The notes under the pieces were generated by a model. It searched no databases. It saw nothing but the letters and a program-made list of their open reading frames with translations, and had not been told where the DNA came from. This document shows positions 1 to 6,282 of a DNA stretch of 6,742 nucleotides, one piece after another. Origin of the DNA: Roseiarcus sp049513815 (GTDB lineage Bacteria; Pseudomonadota; Alphaproteobacteria; Rhizobiales; Beijerinckiaceae); assembly GCA_049513815.1 (NCBI GenBank), contig JBEKVR010000204.1, forward strand, positions 1-6,742. The letters are read 5' to 3'. Each line of letters opens with the position of its first letter. The stretch's first letter is position 1. Both the position numbers and the translations under genes were made by a program.

Positions 1-1256
1 CCGAAGCCCATCGAGCCCGAAGCGGGCCCAAGCTGCTGGTTGAAACGGCGGAAGCGCAGGAAACGGCCCGGCCAGATGGCGAAATTGCCGGCGCCGTTGG
101 CGAAGGTGGCGTCGGGCGCGAGCTGGCGCAGCGCCAGCATGATCTCGCCGAGCTGCACCCCGCCGGGATTGGCCGGCGGCTGGCCAGTCCAGGCGAGGAA
201 CGCCTCGCGCGCGGCGCGCGTCTCGCCGCCCCAGTCAATCGCGTTGGGCGGCTGCAGGCCCTCCAGCGCGGCGCAGAAAGCCGGCGGCGTCGCGACGATC
301 CCGAGGCTCGGATGATAGACGCGGCCGATCTCCGCGGCGTCGGCGTGAACGTGGACCAGCGCCTGGCGCGACGCGGGAATTCCGAACAGCGTGTAGCTCT
401 GCGACGGCGTCTCCGCCATGCGGCCGCCGATCAGCAGCACGAGATCGGCCGCCTCGACCTGCGCCTTGAGCTTCGGATTGACGCCGAGCCCGAGCTCGCC
501 GGCGAAATTCGGATGGTCGTTGTCGACGACGCTCGAGCGGCGGAACGAAGCGATCAGCGGCAGGTCGAAGCGTTCGGCGAAACGCGTCAGCGCCGCGCCG
601 GCGCGCGCGTTCCAGCCGCCGCCGCCAAACACCACGACCGGCCGCTCCGCCGCCCACAGGAGCTTCTGCAGCTCCGCCATCTGCGTCTGGCCGGGCCAGA
701 TCGCCGCCGGCTCGACGCGCGGCGCGTCGGCGACCTTCGCCGCTTCGGTGAGGACGTCCTCCGGCAGGCTGACGACGACCGGACCGGGGCGACCCTGCAT
801 CGCAGTGTGGAACGCGCGCTGGACGATCTCCGGCAGGCGGGCGGGATCCTCGACTTCGGTCGCCCATTTGGCGGTTGAGCCGAAGAAGGCGCGATAGTCC
901 ATCTCCTGGAAGGCGCCGCGGCCGCGCATCGAGCGCTCGACCTGGCCGACGAACAGCACCAGCGGCGCCGAATCATGCTCGGCGATGTGGACGCCATGGG
1001 CGGCGTTGGTCGCGCCCGGCCCGCGGGTGACGAAGCAGATTCCGGGGCGGCCGGTGAGCCGGCCGTCGGTCAGCGCCATCATCGCCGCCCCTGCCTCCTG
1101 GCGGCAGACCGTCACCGCGATCTTGGCGTCGTAAAGCGCGTCAAGCGCGGCGAGATAGGACTCGCCCGGCACGCAGTAGACGCGCTCGACCCCCTGCGCG
1201 ACCAACTGATCGACGAGGATCTGCCCGCCTGTTCGCGCGATCGCGGCATCCTTCAC
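1..1256 (-). CDS. Thiamine-diphosphate-dependent enzyme, acetolactate synthase-like (3' end outside window)
   Basis: Translating the minus strand from a GTG at 1256-1254 gives 418 complete codons running off the window start. It is a cytoplasmic enzyme of the family that includes acetolactate synthase, and would decarboxylate a 2-oxo acid and transfer the product; the actual substrate cannot be read from the sequence. The PYR (TPP-binding N) domain spans about residues 8-170. It holds the VPGES segment (29-33), the RQEAGAAMMA segment with the probable catalytic Glu54, the TRGPGATN loop (77-84), and the typical domain end GRPGPVVVSLPEDV (155-168). The middle Rossmann-like domain follows, with VVVFGGGGWNA from 207. 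The PP domain opens around 370 with ANGAGN (386-391) and SGSMGF (413-418). The Mg-TPP motif GDG...N would lie just past the edge, so roughly 130 residues of a normal 540-600 are missing. The GTG start is chosen from its Shine-Dalgarno and because no ATG lies in frame upstream. The gene diverges from the large nuclease-NTPase gene and shows no link to it. A true biosynthetic IlvB cannot be separated from related TPP enzymes here. Confidence 0.9.
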   Translation of the reverse strand, partial: MKDAAIARTGGQILVDQLVAQGVERVYCVPGESYLAALDALYDAKIAVTVCRQEAGAAMMALTDGRLTGRPGICFVTRGPGATNAAHGVHIAEHDSAPLVLFVGQVERSMRGRGAFQEMDYRAFFGSTAKWATEVEDPARLPEIVQRAFHTAMQGRPGPVVVSLPEDVLTEAAKVADAPRVEPAAIWPGQTQMAELQKLLWAAERPVVVFGGGGWNARAGAALTRFAERFDLPLIASFRRSSVVDNDHPNFAGELGLGVNPKLKAQVEAADLVLLIGGRMAETPSQSYTLFGIPASRQALVHVHADAAEIGRVYHPSLGIVATPPAFCAALEGLQPPNAIDWGGETRAAREAFLAWTGQPPANPGGVQLGEIMLALRQLAPDATFANGAGNFAIWPGRFLRFRRFNQQLGPASGSMGF

Positions 1257-1264
1257 CAGACACA

Positions 1265-1270
1265 CCTCTT
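1265..1270 (-). promoter_or_regulatory. Ribosome binding site of the TPP enzyme gene
   Basis: On the minus strand AAGAGG lies 8 nt before the GTG at 1256-1254. This decides the start: the only other nearby in-frame initiator (GTG at 1265-1263) overlaps this motif and has no Shine-Dalgarno of its own. Confidence 0.6.
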
Positions 1271-1375
1271 GTCGGCCATGAGTGCGGGCCTGTTTTGCAG
1301 GAAGGCGCGAAGGGCGCAAGCGGGCGTGGCGACGCGGTGCAGCTTTCGTGGCCCATGGTTTGTTTTCAGGGGGTT

Positions 1376-1429
1376 GCGTGACGATTTTCTTCCGCGTCAG
1401 CGAGAATCACGCCACCCTTCACTGAAGGG
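1376..1429. other. Two adjacent inverted repeats in the 307-bp intergenic region
   Basis: The stretch 1257-1563 holds no convincing gene. Within it GCGTGA (1376-1381) pairs with TCACGC (1407-1412) around a 25-nt spacer. Directly after it CCCTTC (1415-1420) and GAAGGG (1424-1429) form a perfect 6-bp stem with a 3-nt loop, symmetric about C1422. Neither hairpin is followed by a T-run on either strand, so intrinsic termination is not supported. They could be protein binding sites or leader structure. The sequence between 1430 and 1511 shows nothing recognisable. Confidence 0.35.
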
Positions 1430-1511
1430 GCAAGGTCCCGGGTGTTGGGTTGAACATTCGATTTCCTGCGGGCGTACTTGCGAAGATGCGCCCGGCCGAC
1501 ACATCATTTGC

Positions 1512-1539
1512 TTGACTCATTGTGGCACACATTTAGTGT
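1512..1539 (+). promoter_or_regulatory. Possible sigma-70-type promoter of the HTH-nuclease-STAND gene
   Basis: TTGACT (1512-1517) matches the -35 consensus at five of six positions. A weak -10 candidate TAGTGT (1534-1539) follows after 16 nt, matching the consensus at only three positions. Transcription would begin about 15-20 nt before the ATG at 1564, giving a short leader. The weak -10 would fit a promoter kept low. This is inference from motif position alone. Confidence 0.35.
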
Positions 1540-1547
1540 GTGTCAAT
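1519..1547. promoter_or_regulatory. 29-bp dyad, putative autoregulatory operator
   Basis: A two-part palindrome centred on 1533 reads ATTG-N3-CACAC, a 5-nt centre ATTTA, then GTGTG-N3-CAAT. All nine paired positions outside the N3 gaps match. It overlaps the candidate -10 and the probable transcription start and ends 16 nt before the ATG of a protein that itself begins with an XRE-type helix-turn-helix. XRE/Cro-family proteins commonly bind such dyads as dimers and repress their own promoter. That this protein is the ligand is inference. Confidence 0.5.
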
Positions 1548-1548
1548 C

Positions 1549-1552
1549 GAGG
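1549..1552 (+). promoter_or_regulatory. Probable ribosome binding site of the large gene
   Basis: GAGG lies 11 nt before the ATG at 1564, somewhat long but usable. It favours this ATG over an in-frame GTG at 1540, which lies inside the dyad and probably upstream of or at the transcript start. Confidence 0.4.
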
Positions 1553-1563
1553 CACGAGTCGCC

Positions 1564-4500
1564 ATGCAACCGTACGTCGAATTCGGCAAGTCCCTAACTA
1601 AACACCGTCTCGCGGCCGGCATAGCTCACCAGTCGGGGCTTGCGGCGCTGATGCGGTCCACACAACAGACCGTGAGCCGTTGGGAATCAGGCCAGTCACG
1701 TCCGCGTTTTGGCCAGATCGGCGCGCTGGCAAAGGCTCTCAATATCGACGCGGCCAAATTAGCGATTGCAGCGGGGTATAGCCCGAGCCCATCTGTAACC
1801 TCATTCGATCAGCCGTTTCCGATTGACGGACTAAGCCCGGAATCGTTCGAGCGATTCACATTGCATTTCCTTTCGGCGCTCTATCCCGGAGCGAAAGTGC
1901 ATCGGGCGGGCGGCCCCGGACACACCCAAGACGGGCTCGACGTGGACGTCACGTTCAACGATGGCAAGTGCTTTCATTTTCAATGCAAGCGCACTCAGCA
2001 GTTTGGCGCGGCCAAGGCGCGCGCGGTGGTCAGCGCTTATACGAGCAAGGCAGCAAAGAAGTTCATTTTATTGACACGCGTGGCCAGTCCCAAGGCGCGT
2101 GAAGCCATTCGCGATTACAAATCGTGGGACATCTGGGACAAAGAGGACGTGGCACTACAAATCCGCCACCTTTCCAAACACGAGCAAATCCGTCTCGTCG
2201 ATATATTCTTCAAAGGACAGCGCCTTGCGCTACTCGGTGAAACCGAGCCGAATGTGTGGCAAACGTCCGAGACGTTCTTCGCGTCGTTTTCAGGGTATGG
2301 CGCGTTCAACCACGACTGGACGCTGGTCGGTCGGACCGACGATGCGAACAAACTCCTTGAAGCTTTGCAGACGCCATCCGTGAACTTGACATTTTTGGTC
2401 GGAACGGCGGGCCGCGGCAAGACGCGCGTGTTGAAGCATTCGATTGAAGAATTTCAGCGGCGACACTCCGAAGTGCTGGTACGTTTTCTCGCGCCAAGTG
2501 AAGAGGTGAATAGCAAGAGCCTCGAAGACCTTGGCACCGGTGACAAGGTTCTGATTGTCGACGATGCGCACAACTACCAAGATCTGAAGCTCCTCTTCCA
2601 GTATGTCGCATCCCCAGCGAACAAAGCAAAGCTTGTGCTCTCATTGCGCACCTACAGCTTTGATTTCATGAAGGCGCAGGCAAGCAATTTCACATTGTTC
2701 GGCGACCGTGTCGCTGAAATCCAATTGCAGCGACTCGGGCTGCCAGACGCCACTGCACTAGCAACGGAAGTGCTTACAAAATCATCTGGACCCGTTCATT
2801 TGGCCGAAGGCATCGCCAAGTCAACGCGCGATTGCCCGCTCATCACCGTAATGGGCGCTTGGGTCGTCTCTAAGGAGAGAAAGCACTTCGAGTTCGTGAA
2901 GAATGAAGACAAGTTTCGTACGCTGCTAATGGCACGGTTCCGCGAAGTTATAACGGGGACTCTGAGTCCCAGAGATTCCGAATCGCTCCGAAGACTGCTC
3001 CGCATCGTGGCTATCATCCAGCCATTCGATATTGAAGACGCGGCGACCTCCACGATTTGCGAGAAGGTGGAGGACATTCCGCAAGCTGAGGCGCGACGAC
3101 TCTTTCGCATATTGCTCGATGCCGGCGTGCTCTTCCGGCGAGGCGGCACCTATCGGCTCTCTCCCGATCTCCTCGCGGACTACATCATCGAAAGTGAGTG
3201 CATCGGGAGCAACGGCAACTCCACAGGGTATGCCGAGCAGATTTTCGACGAAGCGAATGATCGGCTGCTTGAAAACGTCGTTCGTAACTTAGGAAAGCTT
3301 GACTGGCAGCGTTCAAACGGCGACCCAAGCAACAGCCATCTGATGGACGAGATATGGCGGAAACTTCGCTCGAAACAAGAAGGCGGAGACCCGCATTTGC
3401 GCGCCGTTCGGGCAGTCGCGTACTATCAACCGCTACGCGCATTGCGGTTTGCGGAGGACTTGACCCACAAGGGTGAGCAACAGCGCGAATTGCCCGCGAT
3501 TCTGGAGTTCGTTGCTTACAACCTCGATTGTCTGCCGCAGGCCTGCGAACTTCTTTGGGAACTCGGCAAGGATGACAGTCGGCCAACTGGCCAACACCCC
3601 GAACACGCGATCCGCATCTTGGCCGAACTCGCGACGGTCGCGCCAAACAAGCCTTTCGAATACAACGAAATAGTCGTGGATTTTGCTCTATCTCTCTTCG
3701 ACCGGTTAGACAGTTGGTCCGGCGCCCACACCCCTCTGGATATACTTAGCGGAATCGTGAAGACAGAGGACCATTCGACGACGTCGAACGGGACCACGAT
3801 ATCGTTCTCGCCCTATCAAGTGCGTCCCGAATTTGTGCGGCCACTTCGCGACAAGGTTAGGACTGCGGTCATCGGCCTGCTGACAAGCACGAACGTGAAC
3901 ATCGCGATTCGCGGCGCTGCTTTCATACAGGAAATGTTGCGCTACCCGATGGGCATCTTCAATTCGAAAGTCGCGAACGACCTCGACGCGGAATGGACTA
4001 AGGAGTTCGTGCGGACATTCGCCGCCATCAAGAGCGCCATAGAGACACATGCGCTCGACAGCCTCGTGCTGCTCGAACTCGCGCGTTCCGTTTCGTGGCA
4101 CGCTAATTACTCAGAGCGAGGCACATCGAAGTTCGCGAGAGCTATCGTCGCCTGCTTGCCCAACGATCTCGAATTTCGAACGCTTGTCGCGATAGCGGAT
4201 CCCTTTGGCCGGATATTCGATCGGCCAATAGCGATCAACCCGAACACCGACTGGACGAAACAGCTCAGGCTCCTGGCTGAAGAGCTTCTCAGGGCCATTC
4301 CCGACGGCGAAGCCCTCAGAGCAAAGATTGAAAGCCATCTGGTCCATATCGCGACGGCGGGAGCGCAAGCCGCGCCTTCCACCCTATATTGGGAGCTATT
4401 GCAGCGATCAAACTCATTGGCGAGCGCGACGGTCGAAAACGCTCTGGCGAACACCGATTCGTCCACCGCCCAATTTGCCGCCGCCGCACTGGCGACGATC

Positions 4501-5571
4501 ATTCGCGAAGATCGCGACGCCGGACTTCGCGTAAGTCGTCGTTTCTTGGATTCTCAGGATGTTAGCCTCGCCTGCGCTGTGGGCTCGGCGTGCCGTTCAT
4601 TCGACTTCTCAAAAGACGATCATGAAAACGGTCACGTTGCATTGGTGAGACAGCTCCTATCTTCAGACAACACTGCAATTGTGCGCAGTGCAATTGGAGC
4701 GGTGGCGCAAGTCGGTGAAGGCGACAAAGGCGCTGCGCTCGATCTGATCCTTGGAATCGACGCCTCCCACTTCAATGAATTGGCGGACGACGTTTTCGCG
4801 CTGTTTCATGATGGCAAGGCGCTTTCAATCGACATACTTTCGAGCGAGGAGGTGAATACTCTTCTCAAGAAGATCGAGCCGATGCCCGCGCTCGACGGGT
4901 ATTGGATTCAAGTCTTTCTCGCGAAGGCGTCAGGAAGTCACGGGCGTCAGTGTGCGGCATTCTTCCGACGGCGAGTCGACCGGGCGGCTGACTCTCAAGA
5001 CTGGAGTTTTCGCGCTTCGAACTACGGCCCTTATGAAGATGTTCGCCTCCAATTTCGGTCCTCACCTGACTTGGGCGCGATCTTGCGGGAAACTTCTCAA
5101 TGGTTGAAGTCCAGGACGGATTACTACTTCCGGCACAGTGCTAGCAGGCTGTTTGAAGTCATGTTTCGGCCCTTCGATCAGGAGATCATCAACCACCTCG
5201 ATAGCTGGCTCGACACGGCGGATGCCAGCGATATCGAGCTGATCGGCACACTCGTACAAGAATCTGACGAGAATCTCGTATTCGCTCAAACTGGCTTTGT
5301 TTCTCGATTCCTGGGTCGCGCTCGGCAATTTGGAAAGAAGATGCATCAGCAGGCCACCAGCGCGCTGTATATCGCCGCGACAACGGGAATGAGAGCAGGC
5401 AGCGTTGGTGAACCGTTCCCAAGAGACGTGCGGGCCAAAGACGAGGCGCAGAAACAGTTGGACCAACTGCCGCGCTCGGCGCCAGATTACGAACTCTACA
5501 GACTAATCAAGGAATATTCTGAACGTGAAATTGCGCAGTCGATCATGCAGGCCGAGCAATTTGAGGAATAA
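1564..5571 (+). CDS. XRE HTH - Mrr-like endonuclease - STAND NTPase - HEAT-like repeat protein, putative antiphage defence
   Basis: This is a 1335-residue cytoplasmic protein with no signal peptide or membrane segment seen. Residues ~5-70 are an XRE/Cro helix-turn-helix with the recognition stretch QQTVSRWESG (34-43). Residues ~90-225 are an Mrr-like PD-(D/E)XK endonuclease: FERF (95-98), DGLDVD (123-128) with metal-binding Asp126, and FQCKR (139-143) giving Gln140/Lys142; the usual active-site set is present. LVGR (254-257) opens the NTPase. Walker A is GTAGRGKT (280-287), Walker B VLIVDDAH (329-336), a sensor-like Arg362 sits in LSLRTYS, and CPL (424-426) resembles the STAND GxP motif. A winged helix is suggested around 470-545 (GVLFRRGGTYRLSPDLLADY). 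From ~550 to the end the protein is helical with HEAT-like units, for example ~776-792, ~965-1000 and ~1035-1060. Known Avs-type STAND proteins use such a C-terminal part to sense a phage protein, oligomerise through the NTPase and switch on the N-terminal nuclease. I infer the same role here; a type IV restriction enzyme is the alternative. The fused HTH suggests autoregulation. The start at 1564 is preferred over GTG 1540. GC content is visibly below the flanks, suggesting transfer. It is monocistronic, with no partner gene. Confidence 0.85.
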   Translation: MQPYVEFGKSLTKHRLAAGIAHQSGLAALMRSTQQTVSRWESGQSRPRFGQIGALAKALNIDAAKLAIAAGYSPSPSVTSFDQPFPIDGLSPESFERFTLHFLSALYPGAKVHRAGGPGHTQDGLDVDVTFNDGKCFHFQCKRTQQFGAAKARAVVSAYTSKAAKKFILLTRVASPKAREAIRDYKSWDIWDKEDVALQIRHLSKHEQIRLVDIFFKGQRLALLGETEPNVWQTSETFFASFSGYGAFNHDWTLVGRTDDANKLLEALQTPSVNLTFLVGTAGRGKTRVLKHSIEEFQRRHSEVLVRFLAPSEEVNSKSLEDLGTGDKVLIVDDAHNYQDLKLLFQYVASPANKAKLVLSLRTYSFDFMKAQASNFTLFGDRVAEIQLQRLGLPDATALATEVLTKSSGPVHLAEGIAKSTRDCPLITVMGAWVVSKERKHFEFVKNEDKFRTLLMARFREVITGTLSPRDSESLRRLLRIVAIIQPFDIEDAATSTICEKVEDIPQAEARRLFRILLDAGVLFRRGGTYRLSPDLLADYIIESECIGSNGNSTGYAEQIFDEANDRLLENVVRNLGKLDWQRSNGDPSNSHLMDEIWRKLRSKQEGGDPHLRAVRAVAYYQPLRALRFAEDLTHKGEQQRELPAILEFVAYNLDCLPQACELLWELGKDDSRPTGQHPEHAIRILAELATVAPNKPFEYNEIVVDFALSLFDRLDSWSGAHTPLDILSGIVKTEDHSTTSNGTTISFSPYQVRPEFVRPLRDKVRTAVIGLLTSTNVNIAIRGAAFIQEMLRYPMGIFNSKVANDLDAEWTKEFVRTFAAIKSAIETHALDSLVLLELARSVSWHANYSERGTSKFARAIVACLPNDLEFRTLVAIADPFGRIFDRPIAINPNTDWTKQLRLLAEELLRAIPDGEALRAKIESHLVHIATAGAQAAPSTLYWELLQRSNSLASATVENALANTDSSTAQFAAAALATIIREDRDAGLRVSRRFLDSQDVSLACAVGSACRSFDFSKDDHENGHVALVRQLLSSDNTAIVRSAIGAVAQVGEGDKGAALDLILGIDASHFNELADDVFALFHDGKALSIDILSSEEVNTLLKKIEPMPALDGYWIQVFLAKASGSHGRQCAAFFRRRVDRAADSQDWSFRASNYGPYEDVRLQFRSSPDLGAILRETSQWLKSRTDYYFRHSASRLFEVMFRPFDQEIINHLDSWLDTADASDIELIGTLVQESDENLVFAQTGFVSRFLGRARQFGKKMHQQATSALYIAATTGMRAGSVGEPFPRDVRAKDEAQKQLDQLPRSAPDYELYRLIKEYSEREIAQSIMQAEQFEE

Positions 5572-5649
5572 CGCACCACACGAAGCAAATGACTGCCTCC
5601 CGCATCGCAGCCGTCGTTGGCCGCGGCAGTTCGCCGTCGATCGGTGAAT

Positions 5650-5667
5650 CCCGTCACTAATCACGGG
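5650..5667. terminator. Possible stem-loop downstream of the large gene
   Basis: CCCGT (5650-5654) pairs with ACGGG (5663-5667) around an 8-nt loop, 79 nt after the TAA at 5569-5571. No T-run follows, so it is a weak candidate for ending the plus-strand transcript. A further small stem (5673-5677 with 5684-5688) lies just beyond. The rest of 5572-5744 shows no gene. Confidence 0.2.
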
Positions 5668-5744
5668 CCCCACCGACACCAAGGTCGGGCCGCACGTGCT
5701 GAGTTCGGCCGCCGCCTTACAGGGCGGGCGTGGAGCTGAGACTC

Positions 5745-5768
5745 GAGCGGCGCCGGTAGCCGCCGCTC
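5745..5768. terminator. Stem-loop between convergent genes, possible bidirectional terminator
   Basis: GAGCGGCG (5745-5752) and CGCCGCTC (5761-5768) form a perfect 8-bp GC-rich stem with an 8-nt loop, 22 bp past the rpsU stop codon. It is placed where transcripts from the large gene and from rpsU would meet. Neither strand has a T-run after the stem, so this would not be a canonical intrinsic terminator; it could slow polymerase or protect a 3' end. Confidence 0.35.
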
Positions 5769-5789
5769 AAATCCAACGCCTGATCACCC

Positions 5790-6056
5790 TCAGCCGAAGG
5801 CCGGCTTGGCGCGGCCGGCGCCGGCCATCCGCGGCTTGGGTTTGGGCGCAGCGATCAGCCCTTCGCGAATCGCGACCTTGCGGGCGAGTTTGCGGGCGCG
5901 ACGAATGGCTTCCGCCTTCTCGCGCACCCGTTTTTCCGACGGCTTTTCGTAGGCCTTGCGACGCTTCATTTCCCGGAAGATTCCCTCGCGCTGCATCTTT
6001 TTCTTGAGGTACTTCAGGGCCTGTTCGACATTGTTGTCCCGTACGAGAACTAGCAA
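5790..6056 (-). CDS. rpsU: 30S ribosomal protein S21
   Basis: This encodes an 88-residue protein of the small ribosomal subunit, where S21 sits near the 3' end of 16S rRNA and helps in mRNA binding at initiation. The family pattern is clear throughout: VLVRDNNVEQAL near the N terminus, KKKMQREGIFREMKRR, then YEKPSEKRVREKAEAIRRARKLARK, and a basic proline/lysine tail after REGL. The length and tail suit alphaproteobacterial S21, which is longer than the approximately 70-residue enterobacterial form. The start is a TTG (6056-6054): it falls exactly where the family has Met followed by one residue and VLVRDNN, and no ATG or GTG lies in frame close upstream. The gene converges on the large nuclease-NTPase gene and diverges from hrcA. 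Confidence 0.95.
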   Translation of the reverse strand: MLVLVRDNNVEQALKYLKKKMQREGIFREMKRRKAYEKPSEKRVREKAEAIRRARKLARKVAIREGLIAAPKPKPRMAGAGRAKPAFG

Positions 6057-6060
6057 ATTA

Positions 6061-6065
6061 TCTCC
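6061..6065 (-). promoter_or_regulatory. Ribosome binding site of rpsU
   Basis: GGAGA on the minus strand lies only 4 nt before the TTG start codon. The short spacing together with a TTG start suggests modest initiation, notable for a ribosomal protein gene. It nevertheless supports this start, since homology also begins here. Confidence 0.5.
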
Positions 6066-6086
6066 AATCCGACACTGGCCGACCGC

Positions 6087-6103
6087 GGGCGCGGGGCGCG
6101 CCC
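6087..6103 (-). other. Perfect GC-only hairpin in the rpsU leader
   Basis: GGGCGCG and CGCGCCC form a perfect 7-bp stem with a 3-nt loop (CCC on the minus strand), ending about 30 nt before the rpsU start codon and 21 nt before its ribosome binding site. If transcribed it would be a very stable leader structure. A regulatory role is inference; in GC-rich DNA such stems also arise by chance. Confidence 0.3.
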
Positions 6104-6157
6104 AGTCGATCGTCGCAGATCAAGAGTCGCCGCACTCGGCGTTCTCCAGTCGCGGCC

Positions 6158-6163
6158 ATCATA
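6158..6163 (-). promoter_or_regulatory. Possible -10 element for rpsU
   Basis: TATGAT on the minus strand is a five-of-six match to the -10 consensus, about 100 nt before the rpsU start. No good -35 lies at the normal distance; the nearest is a poor TTCCAA (6184-6189) at 20-nt spacing. It would place the GC hairpin inside the leader. Confidence 0.25.
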
Positions 6164-6282
6164 GACCCCGCCGCGCTCGATTGTTGGAATTAATCGCACG
6201 CGACCCGGATTCGCGTGAACGCAGGCGGTTCCTCGGCCCCGCCCCTTGCGCGCGAGGCGGCGCGTCGCCATTCTCTGCCGCC

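Noticed and set aside
312..897. Long overlapping plus-strand open frames opposite the TPP gene
   Set aside because: These are arginine/alanine-rich shadow frames typical of GC-rich DNA. The minus strand encodes a clear conserved enzyme over the whole stretch.
1253..1279. Eight-codon ATG reading frame (MADKRCVW) whose TGA overlaps the GTG start of the TPP enzyme gene in a GTGA arrangement
   Set aside because: It resembles a translationally coupled leader peptide but has no ribosome binding site. It contains the SD of the real gene, and it lacks the branched-chain codon run expected of an ilv attenuator.
1540..1563. GTG at 1540 as an eight-residue-longer start for the large gene
   Set aside because: It lies inside the dyad, close to or before the likely transcription start, with no Shine-Dalgarno. 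The HTH homology is complete from the ATG at 1564.
2796..3646. Minus-strand open frames within the large gene
   Set aside because: They have low-complexity Arg/Ser/Pro composition and no recognisable domain, and the plus strand carries the continuous 1335-residue protein here.
5592..5630. ACTGCC / GGCAGT pair considered as a terminator for the large gene
   Set aside because: The loop is 27 nt for a 6-bp stem with no T-run, so it is not credible as a terminator.
6124..6137. GAGT-N6-ACTC inverted repeat upstream of hrcA, considered as a CIRCE element
   Set aside because: The arms are too short and in the reverse order to CIRCE, whose left arm ends in CACTC and right arm begins with GAGTG around 9 nt.
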